This document shows, piece by piece, positions 1 to 8,715 of a stretch of DNA of 64,000 nucleotides (position 1 is the first letter of the stretch; every line of letters begins with the position of its first letter). This DNA comes from Aquisphaera giovannonii (lineage in GTDB: Bacteria > Planctomycetota > Planctomycetia > Isosphaerales > Isosphaeraceae): contig NZ_CP042997.1 of NCBI RefSeq assembly GCF_008087625.1, positions 2,480,001 through 2,544,000 on the forward strand, read 5' to 3'. The notes under the pieces were generated by a model. That model did not search any database. It worked only from the letters and a program-made list of their open reading frames with translations, and was not told the origin of the DNA. The position numbers and the translations under genes were made by a program.

Positions 1-1572
1 GAAGTCGCGGAAGAGCGGGTGCGGGTGGGTGGGCTTGGACTGGAATTCGGGATGGAACTGGACGGCGAGGAACCACGGATGGTCGGCCAGCTCCACGATC
101 TCCACGATGCCCCCGTCCGGGCTGGTGCCGGACGCCACGAGCCCGTGCCCCTCGAAGGCCTTGCGATACTCGTTGTTGAATTCATAGCGGTGGCGGTGCC
201 GCTCGGAGATCTGGTCCTGCCCGTACGCCTTGCGCGCCAGTCGCTCGGGAGCCAGGGCGCACGGCCACTGTCCCAGTCGCATCGTCCCGCCGCGCTGGGT
301 GACGTTCTTCTGCTCCTCCATGAGGGCGATCACGGGGTCGTCGGCCAGCCGGTCGAACTCGGTGCTGTTGGCCCCTTCCAGGCCGAGGACGCTGCGGGCG
401 AACTCGATCACCGCGCACTGCATGCCCAGGCAGATCCCGAAGAAGGGGACGTTGTTCGTGCGGGCATAGCGGATGGCCTCGATCTTGCCTTCGATCCCGC
501 GCATGCCGAAGCCGCCCGGGACCAGGATCCCGTCCACGCCGCCGAGCAGGGCGTCGCTTCCCCTCGTGGTGACTTCCTCGGCCTCGACCCGGACGACCAG
601 GACGCGGGCCCGGTGCGCGAAGCCGGCGTGATCGAGCGACTCGTAGACGGACTTGTACGAGTCGCGGTGCTTCATGTACTTCCCGACGACCGCGATCCGG
701 ACCTCCTGCTTCGGGTTGATGATCCGGTCGACCATCTCGCTCCAGGGCGACAGGTCCAGCTCGCCGGCCTTCAGCCCCAGCCGCTTGACCAGGATCTCGT
801 CGAGCCCGTGCTTCACCAGGCTCAGCGGGACCTCGTAGATGCTGAACTGGCGGTCCCGCTCCTCGATGACGGCCTTCTTGTCGACGTTGCAGAAGAGCGC
901 GATCTTATCCTTCTCGTCGGCCGGGATGGGCACCTCGGTCCGGCAGATCAGGATGTCGGGCTGGATGCCGATCTGGCGCAAGGCCCCGACCGAGTGCTGG
1001 GTCGGCTTGGTCTTCAGCTCGGCCGCGGCCTTCAGATACGGGACGAGCGTCAGGTGGATGTAGAGGCAGTTCTCCCGGCCGACGTCCAGGGCGAACTGGC
1101 GGATCGCCTCCAGGAAGGGGAGCCCCTCGATGTCGCCGACGGTGCCGCCGATCTCCGTGATGACGACGTCCACGTCGTCCGTCGCCAGGCGATGGATGCC
1201 CGCCTTGATCTCGTCGGTCACGTGCGGGATGACCTGGACCGTCTTCCCTTCATAGTACCCCTCGCGCTCCTTCTGGATGACGGAGAGGTAGATCTTGCCC
1301 GTGGTGTAGTTGCAGTCCTTGGTCAGCGGCGCGTGGGTGAACCGCTCGTAGTGGCCCAGGTCGAGGTCGGTCTCCGAGCCGTCGTCGAGGACGTACACCT
1401 CGCCGTGCTGATAGGGGCTCATGGTCCCCGGATCGACGTTGATATAGGGGTCGAACTTCTGGAGCCGGACCCGCAGCCCCCGCCGTTCCAGGATCATGCC
1501 GATCGACGCGCAGGTCAGTCCCTTGCCGAGCGAGCTGACGACGCCGCCCGTCACGAAGATGTGCTTGGCCAT
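1..1572 (-). CDS. pyrG: CTP synthase (5' part; gene runs off the left edge)
   Basis: Makes CTP from UTP, ATP and glutamine in the cytoplasm, the last step of pyrimidine nucleotide synthesis. The ATG at 1570-1572 begins [18 protein letters not shown], the family's N-terminal synthetase P-loop. The C-terminal class I glutamine amidotransferase half shows the nucleophile elbow GICLGMQ and the QFHPEF histidine/glutamate pair. The frame stays open for 524 codons to base 1, where it reads LFRDF, so only roughly the last 15-30 residues of a normal ~540-residue enzyme are missing. It lies downstream of the FHA-DUF2169 gene on the same strand with an 83-bp gap holding a promoter-like sequence, so it is probably transcribed on its own. 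A large plus-strand frame over the same DNA is an antisense artefact of GC-rich coding sequence. Confidence 0.97.
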   Translation of the reverse strand, partial: MAKHIFVTGGVVSSLGKGLTCASIGMILERRGLRVRLQKFDPYINVDPGTMSPYQHGEVYVLDDGSETDLDLGHYERFTHAPLTKDCNYTTGKIYLSVIQKEREGYYEGKTVQVIPHVTDEIKAGIHRLATDDVDVVITEIGGTVGDIEGLPFLEAIRQFALDVGRENCLYIHLTLVPYLKAAAELKTKPTQHSVGALRQIGIQPDILICRTEVPIPADEKDKIALFCNVDKKAVIEERDRQFSIYEVPLSLVKHGLDEILVKRLGLKAGELDLSPWSEMVDRIINPKQEVRIAVVGKYMKHRDSYKSVYESLDHAGFAHRARVLVVRVEAEEVTTRGSDALLGGVDGILVPGGFGMRGIEGKIEAIRYARTNNVPFFGICLGMQCAVIEFARSVLGLEGANSTEFDRLADDPVIALMEEQKNVTQRGGTMRLGQWPCALAPERLARKAYGQDQISERHRHRYEFNNEYRKAFEGHGLVASGTSPDGGIVEIVELADHPWFLAVQFHPEFQSKPTHPHPLFRDF

Positions 1573-1613
1573 CTCTCACCCAATGGTCGCCTGAGGAGGG
1601 CTGGTAAAAGCCC

Positions 1614-1622
1614 ATCATACCA
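1614..1622 (-). promoter_or_regulatory. Extended -10 promoter candidate for pyrG
   Basis: On the minus strand the sequence TGGTATGAT is an extended -10 element (TGnTATGAT) about 40 nt upstream of the pyrG start codon. No good -35 is visible 17-18 nt further upstream (TTCCGC), which fits an extended -10 promoter. Just downstream, at 1598-1613, lies a 5-bp hairpin (GGGCT/AGCCC). Confidence 0.5.
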
Positions 1623-1655
1623 GGTCGGCCCCCGCGGCGGAACGCCGGCCGGGCC

Positions 1656-3317
1656 TCAAGACTCGGCGCGTGGGATCCACGTACGCAGGGCGGAGGGCTG
1701 TTCCCGGGCGGATCGGGGGATCTCCACTCTCACGGCCACGTGCGCGATCTCCATTCGCTCCAGGTCGCGGAGGTAGACGTGGCCGCGATACACCATGTAC
1801 AGAAGCCGCTCGTCCGGGATCATAACGAGTGTGTCGAGCACGGGCTCGACGTCCTCCCGCCGCGTCGGGACGTCTTCAACGCCCGCCGACCGGCCCTCGC
1901 GGAGCCTGGCTTCCAGCCACTCGTCGGGCGGCTGCTCCCATCGAGTCACCACGATGCGGGGCAGGAGCCCGGGGAGCCGGAATTCGAAGTCCGAGTCGGG
2001 CGACATGTTGCGGAGCTCGACCTCCTCATCCCCGCGGAGATAGCCCGGCACCTGGAGGTCGGGGTGGGCCCCGTTGAAGAAGCCGTAGTCGAAGTCCGCC
2101 GGCAGGCCGAGCACGCGCTCTCGGCCCTCGGGATTCGGGCTGGGAGTGCCGGCCAGTTGCAGCCGGGGTGACCAGCCGCGGCCGTAGAAGCCGAACCCCG
2201 CCGGCCTCGGGTGCGAGTCCCATCCGCGGATCGGGTCCGCCGGGTCCTCGACGTTGGGCAGCAGCTTGCCGTGCAGGGATCCGGGGGACTTCTTGCCGGC
2301 GAAGCCCCGGCCGGCCAGGTTGGCCGAGGAATAGAGGGCGGCGGCCTCGTCGATGCCGCCGAATGCCCGGTCGTAGACCAGCTCCATCCGGGAGAAGGGC
2401 TCGGGCTTGCTGATCTCCGGGATCATCGCCAGCCGCGTCGGGAACCACCAGGAGCGGTTGCCGTAGACGTGGATCGATTTCTCCAGGCGCCCCACCCGCA
2501 GCCCGACCTCGAGCGGCGTCTCGGGATCCTTGCCGCTGGGGAAGTAGGCGGCACCGGCGACCACGACGTCGGCCCTCGGCTTGAACGGCACGACGTCGGT
2601 CTCGAACCGGACGGTCCGCAGGGATTCGTCCTCCCACGGGACGTCGCAGGTGAAGACCGGGAGGGCGGCCGGGGCGACGCCGGCGACCGCGCCGTGCTTC
2701 GTCGGCATCGTGCAGGTGATCTTGACGATCACGGTCAGCCTCGGACGCCCTTCCGGCCCCTCCCACATCATCGTATGGATCGCAACTCGGTCCGCCGCCA
2801 GGACGTCGCCGGCGAGTGGCCTGGGTGCCGGTGCGGCGGGTTCCGGGCGGGGGGCGTTCGCCGGGGGCTCTTCCCCTCCCTCGCCTGACGCCGCCTGGGG
2901 ATCCGGCGCCGGCGGTGCGGGCTGCGGGGACGGAGACTCCTGGGACCGAATCGATTCGAAGGCAACGGGCGAGAGCCGCCAGCTCGACGATTTCGGCCGG
3001 GCCGGGGCGGGGGCGGTGCCTTCGACGACGACGCTGAACGAGGTGCGGCCCGCCTGGATGAGGTCGCCGTCGCCGACCGCGCAGGGGGCCGCGATCCGCT
3101 TCCTGTTCAGGAAGGTCCCGTTGCTGCTGCCGAGGTCTCGCACGCGAAAGCCGTCGCCCGCCCACTCGATCGCGAAATGGAGGCGGGAGAGCAGCAGGTC
3201 GTCCGGGAGCGAGACGTCCGCCTCCTCCGAACGGCCCCATTTCACCGTGCGGCCCTGCTCGATCGCGACCTTCCGGGAGCGGCCGTCGGGGCCGTCGAAG
3301 ACGATCCTCAGCCGCAT
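1656..3317 (-). CDS. FHA domain-DUF2169 fusion protein, secretion-spike associated
   Basis: A 553-residue protein. Residues 1-100 form a forkhead-associated (phosphothreonine-binding) domain with the conserved GRS (28-30), SRLH (44-47) and SSNGT (64-68) residues. A Pro/Ala-rich linker (about 105-180) leads into a DUF2169 domain running nearly to the C-terminus. DUF2169 genes in proteobacteria commonly sit beside VgrG, PAAR and pentapeptide genes and are viewed as T6SS accessory or adaptor proteins; that role here is inferred from family and context. The ATG at 3317 was chosen because it starts the FHA fold directly and overlaps the pentapeptide gene's stop by 10 nt, suggesting translational coupling. 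An upstream in-frame extension exists but lies inside the neighbouring gene and adds no recognisable domain. It is the last gene of the VgrG operon. The FHA domain implies phosphorylation-dependent docking, but no kinase gene is in this operon. Confidence 0.88.
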   Translation of the reverse strand: MRLRIVFDGPDGRSRKVAIEQGRTVKWGRSEEADVSLPDDLLLSRLHFAIEWAGDGFRVRDLGSSNGTFLNRKRIAAPCAVGDGDLIQAGRTSFSVVVEGTAPAPARPKSSSWRLSPVAFESIRSQESPSPQPAPPAPDPQAASGEGGEEPPANAPRPEPAAPAPRPLAGDVLAADRVAIHTMMWEGPEGRPRLTVIVKITCTMPTKHGAVAGVAPAALPVFTCDVPWEDESLRTVRFETDVVPFKPRADVVVAGAAYFPSGKDPETPLEVGLRVGRLEKSIHVYGNRSWWFPTRLAMIPEISKPEPFSRMELVYDRAFGGIDEAAALYSSANLAGRGFAGKKSPGSLHGKLLPNVEDPADPIRGWDSHPRPAGFGFYGRGWSPRLQLAGTPSPNPEGRERVLGLPADFDYGFFNGAHPDLQVPGYLRGDEEVELRNMSPDSDFEFRLPGLLPRIVVTRWEQPPDEWLEARLREGRSAGVEDVPTRREDVEPVLDTLVMIPDERLLYMVYRGHVYLRDLERMEIAHVAVRVEIPRSAREQPSALRTWIPRAES

Positions 3318-4276
3318 GACGGCACCTCGCCCGCGGCCGCCGCGGCCTTCAACAGGGCGGCCCTCTCCTCCGCCGTCAGGGGCGATCGATAGAGCGGCCT
3401 CGGCCGGATGGCCGGCGGCTTCACGCCCAGGGGCCCGAAGGCGACCTGGACCCCCTCGGGGAGACGGACCCCTTCCAGTCGACACTCCGAATGGTCAAAG
3501 GACGCGAGCGTGGCCCAGTACAGGTCGACCCGACGGAGGTCGCAGCCAGTCGCCCGCGCCCCCGTCAGGTCCACGCCGACGAGGTTGGCGTCCGCCAGGT
3601 CGCAACGATCCAGCGTGGCACCTCGGAGGTCGGCGAGCTCGAAGACACCGCGGGCGGCCCGCAGCTCCACGAGCCTCGCCCGGGCCAGGGTCGCCCGTTC
3701 GAAGCTGGCGTCCCCGGCGCGGGCCCGGGTGAAGTCCGACTCGGAGAAATCACCCAGGCGGCAGCACGACCCGCCCAGGTCCGCTCGCGCGAAGATTGCG
3801 GCGGAGGCCCCGACGCCGGACAGCTCGGCGCCGGCCAGGGTCGCGTCGGTCAGGTCGGCCGCCACGAGGCAGGCCCCGGAGAGGTTCGCCCCGGACAGGT
3901 TCGTGCCGACGAGCCGGGCCTTCGCGAGGTCGGCGCCGACGAGGTCGGCGCCCTGGAGGTCCGCCCCGGTCAGGTCCGCGCCGCGGAGGTCGGCGCCCCG
4001 GAGGCAGGCCGACGCGAGCAAGGCCCGGCGGATCACCGCGCCGCGGAGGACGGCGGCGGCCAGGTCGCATTCGCCTAGCCTTGCCTCCTCCAGGTTCGCC
4101 GCGGACAGGTCCGCCCCTCGGAGGACGGAGCCCGTGAGCCGTGCGCCGCCGAGATCGGCCCCGGACAGCCGTGCCCCGGCCAGGGCCGACCCCTCGAGCG
4201 TGACCCCGCGGAGCCGCGCCCCGGGGACGAGGTCGGCCTGATCGGGGACGTGCGGTGTCGCTCCGGGATCGTTCAT
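3308..4276 (-). CDS. Pentapeptide-repeat protein
   Basis: A 322-residue protein made almost wholly of pentapeptide repeats of the A(D/N)LxG type (for example GADLRGADLTGADLQGADL), predicted to fold as a right-handed quadrilateral beta-helix. It has no signal peptide or membrane segment. The repeat array covers roughly residues 15-260 and is followed by a short non-repeat tail containing RSPLTAEERAALL. Its start overlaps the preceding coiled-coil gene by the ATGA quartet (4273-4276), and its stop overlaps the FHA-DUF2169 gene by 10 nt. Pentapeptide and DUF2169 modules are often fused or adjacent in type VI secretion effector clusters, so a structural or adaptor role with the spike is likely. 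The molecular function itself cannot be read from the sequence. Confidence 0.9.
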   Translation of the reverse strand: MNDPGATPHVPDQADLVPGARLRGVTLEGSALAGARLSGADLGGARLTGSVLRGADLSAANLEEARLGECDLAAAVLRGAVIRRALLASACLRGADLRGADLTGADLQGADLVGADLAKARLVGTNLSGANLSGACLVAADLTDATLAGAELSGVGASAAIFARADLGGSCCRLGDFSESDFTRARAGDASFERATLARARLVELRAARGVFELADLRGATLDRCDLADANLVGVDLTGARATGCDLRRVDLYWATLASFDHSECRLEGVRLPEGVQVAFGPLGVKPPAIRPRPLYRSPLTAEERAALLKAAAAAGEVPSCG

Positions 4277-4581
4277 CGGGCCTCCGGATCATCGGGCGGT
4301 GCGGGGTCGTCGTCCCAGGGCCCGGGGACGTGCAGCTCCTTCAGCCTCTGCTCGACGGCCTTCTTGCGCCGGAAGGCCTGCTGCTGGCGTTGCCCGAGTT
4401 CTCGCTGCTGCTCCTGAAGGATTGCGATCTCGCGGCCCCGGGCGAGGAACTCGGGGTCGGTGGGGCTCTCGCGCGCGATCTCCTGGAGCCGTCGCGACAC
4501 CTCCGACATCTGGCGGAACAGCCCCAGGACGCCGAGGCGGATCTCCTCGATCTCGGCCAGCAGCGATTCCGACTCCGACAT
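4273..4581 (-). CDS. Small coiled-coil protein between RHS effector and pentapeptide gene
   Basis: A 102-residue protein starting at the ATG at 4579-4581. It is almost entirely helical and heptad-like (residues about 5-85, rich in Glu, Gln, Arg and Leu) with an acidic, proline-rich tail (PGPWDDDPAPPDD). No signal peptide and no family that I recognise. It begins 26 nt after the RHS stop and overlaps the pentapeptide start by 4 nt, so it is clearly an operon member. The slot directly downstream of an RHS C-terminal domain usually holds the immunity gene, which makes it a candidate antitoxin. A chaperone or adaptor for loading the RHS protein is equally possible given the coiled coil. A longer upstream frame would run into the RHS coding region and is not needed. 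Confidence 0.75.
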   Translation of the reverse strand: MSESESLLAEIEEIRLGVLGLFRQMSEVSRRLQEIARESPTDPEFLARGREIAILQEQQRELGQRQQQAFRRKKAVEQRLKELHVPGPWDDDPAPPDDPEAR

Positions 4582-4607
4582 GGCTCGCGTCCTCCGGGAC
4601 GAAGATC

Positions 4608-7600
4608 TCAGTGAACGGGCAGCCAGAGGCCGCTGCCGGCATCCTGGCGGAACATCCGGATCCCCTCCATGAGCCGCGACTGCTCCGGGTTGGGCGGGGG
4701 CACGGGGGGCGTGTAGGTGGCGAGGTGGTTGGCATCCGCCTCCACCTGCGCCGCCCGCGCCGGGTCGCTCGTGTTGGAGGGATGGCAGCCGTTGGCCCAC
4801 CAGTCGTTCTGAGCGTTCCTCAGGTGGTCCTGGAGCTGCCAGTACTGTTCGTAGTGCGACCCGATGGTGTTGGCCTGTCCGGAGCCGCCGCCCGCGGGAT
4901 CCCCGGGATTACGCTGGAGCGGCATCCAGCCGGTGTTGGCGTTGAATTCGGCGATCCGCTGCTGGAGGCCCTTGTGGTTGGGGACCTGCGCGCCGGGGTG
5001 CGGCGGGTTGACCGGGGCCGGAGGATGGTGCTCGGTATTGATCGCGTTGTCCATCCTCTGGAATGCGTCCTCGCACTCCTGCCGGAAGCAGGCAAGGCCC
5101 AGCGGGTCGATCGCGTTCACCGGGTCGTCCGCCGCATAGGCGTACGCGTTCGACCCGGGGAAGAAGGCGATCGGGTCCGGCGAGGTGTAACGGCGGAGGG
5201 CCGGGTCGTAGTCGCGGTGCCGGTTCCAGGCCAGGCCGGTGTCGGGGTCGAAATACTGCCCCGGGAAGAGCCGGCCGCCGACCGCGGGCCGATCGAAGCC
5301 GGCCGGGGCGATCTCCTCCAGCACCGAACCGTCCTGGTCCACGAGGGCCTGCGGGGAGCCGATCGGGTCCGTGATGTACCGCAGCGAGACCCCGTCGCGC
5401 GCCCGGGTCACCGGCTGGAACCCGCCGGGTGTATGCGCGTACGTCACGACGCCGTCCGGGCCGGCCTCGGCGACCAGCCTGTCTCCCCACCAGAGATACC
5501 GCGTCGTCTTGCCGTCACGCTCCGCGGCGATGCGACGGTGGAACGCGTCGTAGCGGAACTCGGTCGCGGTGCCGTCCGGGTGGGTGACCCGCGTCAGCAG
5601 GTTTTCGTAGTCGCGATGGAACTCGGTGCGCCCGCCGTCCCGCTCGCGCCAGGCCAGGTTGCCGTTCGCGTCGTAGCCGCAGCGGAGCGAACCGGCCATC
5701 GTGAGTCGGTCGAGGTGGCCATGCTCATATCCGCCGCCGTCGTGCGACCTCACGGGGTTGTCCCCCGCGTCGTAGGCGTAGTCTTCCACGACCTCGCCGT
5801 CGCGCTCCACCGACTGCAGCCGGCCGGCCCGATCGTATCGATAGCTCGTGGCCGTGCCGGCCCGGAGGTCTGCCACCGTCGCCACCCGGCCGCCCTCGTC
5901 GCGTCGATACTCGCGATCGTGGAGGACCGCGTCCCGCGGGCCGACCGCGCGGCGATGCTGGAGGAGGCCGGTCGGCCCGTACTCGGATCGCTCGACGACC
6001 CCGGACGAATCGCTCGACTCGACCGTCGCGCCGCGATCCTCGTGCCGGATCCGGATGGCCCTCCCCGCGGCGTCGGTGAGCTCCGCGAGCCGGCCCCTCG
6101 GGTCGTAGTAGTAAGCGGCGATGCGGGCCTCGTCGAAGTGAAGCTCGCGGCGACGGCCCTCCCCATCGAAGCCGTGAGAGAGCGTGCCGGCTGCCTGGGC
6201 CTCCTTCACCGCCCGCCCGTCGGCGTCATACTCGATCTCCACGACGCTCCACGGGCTGGCCGCGGCGATCAGCCGGCCCGCCGCGTCGTAGGTGTAGGTC
6301 GTCTCCCGGCCGTCGGGATACCGCCTCGCCGTGAGCCTCCGCATGGCGTCGTACTCGAGCGTGAAGCGGACGCCGCTGGGATCGCGGGCGGCCACGACGT
6401 AGCCCTGGGCGTCGAACTCGAAGGCCTCGACGCGCCCGTCGGGATAGGTCATCCGATGCGGCCGGCCGAGGCGATCGTGGTCGATCGTCGCGCGTTCCCC
6501 CCGCGGCCCCGTCGCGGCGATCAGTCGCTGCTCGGAGTCGTACTCGAAGCGGGAGACCCGGCCGGCGGAGTCCGTCACGGAGAGCAGCAGGCCGAACCGA
6601 TCGTAGGTCCGCTGCTCGCGGTAGCCCATCGGGCCGAGCGCCTCGATCGGCCGGCCGGCCTCGTCCCGGCGGATCCGGACGACGCCGCCGCCCGGCAGCC
6701 GGATCGCGACCAGACGCCCGAGCGCGTCGTGGGACCACGTCGTGGTCCGCCCGGCCTCGTCCGCGTACCTCACGAGCCTCCCGAAATCGTCCACCTCGCA
6801 CGCGGCGAACGTGCCGAGCTGGTCCGAGTAAGTGATCGCCCGCCCGTCCCGCTCCCGCCGGATTGCGATCACCCGGCCAGCCGGCTCGATCACCCGCTCC
6901 AGCCGACCCCGGGCATCATACGAATGGGACCATCGGCGACCCATCGGCGACCCGAGTGCGACCTGATTGCCCCGCTCGTCATACTCGGCGACCCACGCGT
7001 TGCCCTCCGGGTCCTCGGAGCGGACCGGCAGGTTGAGCTCGTTGAACTGAGTGACCGTCGCGGCCCCCGCGGCGTCGAGCGTGGTGAGCGACCGGGTCGC
7101 CGGGTCGTAGCTTTGCAGGGAGACCGGGCCGAGCTCCTCGTCCTCCGAGAACAGGAGGCTGTTGTCCGGGGCGAAGAAGGTCCGCTTGACCTGCCCGAGT
7201 GCGTCCACCTTCTCGCGACAGAGGTCCGCCTCGTTGAAACGGTGCAGCGTCCCCCATCCCCGCGAGTCCACCAGCAGGGTCGTCCTCCGCGCCGGGTCGT
7301 GGACGAGGCCCCGGTAGCGTACGTCGCCGTCGAGCCACGTCGCGACGGCCCGGCGGTCGCGATCGTACGCGTAGTAGCGGCTGCCGCCGGATGGATTGGT
7401 CTCGCGGACGACGAGGTGATCGGCGTACTCGTACTCGTACCGGGCCCCCGACGCGTCCCACGCCGAGACGAGGTCCTGCCTGGCGTCGTATTCGTACCGG
7501 GCCAGGATCATCGGGTCGCGATCCGCGGTGCGGAGCTCGACCCGGGTCAGGAGGCCGCGTTCGTAACTCAGGGCGAACCGGCGGCCTCGGCCGTCTGTCG

Positions 7601-8042
7601 CGCGGACCAGGTGGCCGTCCTCGTCGTGGTCGAACGACGCCGCATTGCCGTTGAGGTCGCTGATCCGGCGCAGGAGCCACGGGTCGTCCGGACGCGGCGG
7701 GGCCGCGAAGACGAGCCGTCGCCGGCCGGCGGTGGTGACGATCAGGGTCTCGGCCGTCAGCAGCACCCGCATCGCGCCGAGGGTCTCGCGATGGAACCAG
7801 AGCTCGCGGTCCCGCTCGAGCGGCCCGTGCCGCGAGGTCTCCTCGCCGGCCTCGAACAGGATGGCCGTGTCCCCTTCGAGCCTGGCCCAGAGCTCGAGGT
7901 CGGACGACCACCCCCAGCCCAGCGGCCCGAGCCGGCCCGACGCCGAGGAGTAGCTCCGGAGCAGCGCGAACGGCATCTCGCCGGAGAGGTGGAACTCCCG
8001 CGCGCTGAGTGTGACGACCCCCGTCGCGACGTTCACGCACAT
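4608..8042 (-). CDS. RHS/YD-repeat polymorphic effector protein
   Basis: A 1144-residue RHS protein. It begins MCVNVATGVVTLSAREF, as in DUF6531-type N-termini, continues through dozens of YD repeats (YDxxGRL, YDAxGN) and ends its core with the RHS-associated signature around YTSPDPIAFFPG and the DPLGLA boundary. The remaining 160 residues (nt 4608-5090) are a variable C-terminus, the position where RHS proteins carry a toxin. That tail has HH, HPG and DHL...WW segments and a Pro-rich stretch, but I recognise no toxin family. The core should form a hollow beta-shell that encloses the C-terminal domain. It starts 25 nt after the PAAR gene, consistent with delivery on a VgrG-PAAR tip. Function as an antibacterial or contact-dependent toxin is inferred from family and context. 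Confidence 0.93.
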   Translation of the reverse strand: MCVNVATGVVTLSAREFHLSGEMPFALLRSYSSASGRLGPLGWGWSSDLELWARLEGDTAILFEAGEETSRHGPLERDRELWFHRETLGAMRVLLTAETLIVTTAGRRRLVFAAPPRPDDPWLLRRISDLNGNAASFDHDEDGHLVRATDGRGRRFALSYERGLLTRVELRTADRDPMILARYEYDARQDLVSAWDASGARYEYEYADHLVVRETNPSGGSRYYAYDRDRRAVATWLDGDVRYRGLVHDPARRTTLLVDSRGWGTLHRFNEADLCREKVDALGQVKRTFFAPDNSLLFSEDEELGPVSLQSYDPATRSLTTLDAAGAATVTQFNELNLPVRSEDPEGNAWVAEYDERGNQVALGSPMGRRWSHSYDARGRLERVIEPAGRVIAIRRERDGRAITYSDQLGTFAACEVDDFGRLVRYADEAGRTTTWSHDALGRLVAIRLPGGGVVRIRRDEAGRPIEALGPMGYREQRTYDRFGLLLSVTDSAGRVSRFEYDSEQRLIAATGPRGERATIDHDRLGRPHRMTYPDGRVEAFEFDAQGYVVAARDPSGVRFTLEYDAMRRLTARRYPDGRETTYTYDAAGRLIAAASPWSVVEIEYDADGRAVKEAQAAGTLSHGFDGEGRRRELHFDEARIAAYYYDPRGRLAELTDAAGRAIRIRHEDRGATVESSDSSGVVERSEYGPTGLLQHRRAVGPRDAVLHDREYRRDEGGRVATVADLRAGTATSYRYDRAGRLQSVERDGEVVEDYAYDAGDNPVRSHDGGGYEHGHLDRLTMAGSLRCGYDANGNLAWRERDGGRTEFHRDYENLLTRVTHPDGTATEFRYDAFHRRIAAERDGKTTRYLWWGDRLVAEAGPDGVVTYAHTPGGFQPVTRARDGVSLRYITDPIGSPQALVDQDGSVLEEIAPAGFDRPAVGGRLFPGQYFDPDTGLAWNRHRDYDPALRRYTSPDPIAFFPGSNAYAYAADDPVNAIDPLGLACFRQECEDAFQRMDNAINTEHHPPAPVNPPHPGAQVPNHKGLQQRIAEFNANTGWMPLQRNPGDPAGGGSGQANTIGSHYEQYWQLQDHLRNAQNDWWANGCHPSNTSDPARAAQVEADANHLATYTPPVPPPNPEQSRLMEGIRMFRQDAGSGLWLPVH

Positions 8043-8067
8043 GGATGCGATTCCCCGGGGCCCGCCG

Positions 8068-8454
8068 TCACGTGCACGTCGAGCAGGCCCTTCCTCCGCC
8101 GCCTCCCCCGCCGCCCATGCCGATCAGGACGGTGAATTCGCCGACGACGATGTTGTTGGGCGGCGGGAGCGGGATCAGCGCTCCGGGCTCCATGACGATG
8201 TCGCCCACGCGTGCGGCCGGCTTGCCGCCAATCATGCAGATCCCCGGGGCGCCGTCCGGCACCGGGGTCGTCACGCCCGGCCCGTGCGGCGTGCCCGAGC
8301 ACGCCGGCGGGGGCGCATTGGGGATCGGGCAGGTGTGCTGATCGCCGATCCTCCAGGCCGGCTTGCCGCCGATCAACACCGTGGGGCAGGGGGCGCCGAG
8401 CAGCGGGGAGCCGTGCTGCGTCGTGTCTCCCAGCCTGGCCGCTGGCTTTCCCAT
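8068..8454 (-). CDS. PAAR-domain spike-tip protein
   Basis: A 128-residue PAAR protein. It starts MGKPAARLGDTTQHG and contains two PAAR-like halves (VLIGGKPAWRIGDQHTC and GICMIGGKPAARVGD), with His and Cys residues suited to binding the single metal at the tip of the cone. The tail is a glycine run ending ACSTCT. The ATG at 8454 is preceded by GAGAGG at proper spacing; a TTG five codons upstream is less likely. PAAR proteins cap VgrG trimers in type VI secretion and related injection systems and often link effectors to the spike. Its position between vgrG and the RHS gene fits that role. Confidence 0.93.
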   Translation of the reverse strand: MGKPAARLGDTTQHGSPLLGAPCPTVLIGGKPAWRIGDQHTCPIPNAPPPACSGTPHGPGVTTPVPDGAPGICMIGGKPAARVGDIVMEPGALIPLPPPNNIVVGEFTVLIGMGGGGGGGGRACSTCT

Positions 8455-8487
8455 GACGTTCCTCTCCAACCGGCGCTCGGCCGGCCT

Positions 8488-8715
8488 TCAGTCCCCTGTC
8501 GTCTCCACCACCCCGATCAGGCGGAACATGCCGCCGCGTGCCAGGCCCGGGGCGTCCCTCGGGTCGACGAGTTGAACCCGGTCGGTCCCGGAGAAGCGGT
8601 AGGCCCGGCCCGTCGCCGGCCCCGCGACCACGACCGGCGGCCCCCCCTCATAGCGAATCCTCGCCTGTTGGCTCCGGGTGATCGCCCTCGTCGCGACCTG
8701 GCCGCAGCATTTCAT
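8488..8715 (-). CDS. Small conserved-looking protein in the VgrG operon, function unknown
   Basis: A 75-residue protein beginning MKCCGQ. The ATG at 8713-8715 has GAGGAG 7 nt upstream, while a GTG five codons earlier is weaker. The body looks like a small beta-barrel or SH3-like fold (RIRYEGGPPVVVAGPATGR, then YRFSG and VQLVDPRDAPGL). I associate that pattern with short phage-morphogenesis proteins, but I cannot confirm a family. It overlaps the 3' end of the DUF1360 gene by 68 nt in a different frame and ends 33 nt before the PAAR gene. The strong SD and lack of another start within the frame support expression. Confidence 0.6.
   Translation of the reverse strand: MKCCGQVATRAITRSQQARIRYEGGPPVVVAGPATGRAYRFSGTDRVQLVDPRDAPGLARGGMFRLIGVVETTGD

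Noticed and set aside
1598-1613. pyrG leader hairpin (GGGCT/AGCCC) as a B. subtilis-like CTP attenuator
   Set aside because: The GGGC directly abuts the -10 rather than lying at the start site, and there is no terminator with a T-tract before the gene.
19-1776. A plus-strand open frame over pyrG
   Set aside because: The minus strand encodes CTP synthase with catalytic motifs intact.
3750-4292. Alternative minus-strand and plus-strand Arg-rich frames over the pentapeptide gene
   Set aside because: They are frame-shifted readings of the repeat array.
4299-8135. A plus-strand open frame of 1278 codons antisense to the RHS gene
   Set aside because: It is a by-product of GC-rich codon use. The minus strand encodes an unmistakable YD-repeat protein, while the plus-strand translation is Arg/Val/Pro-rich with no domain.
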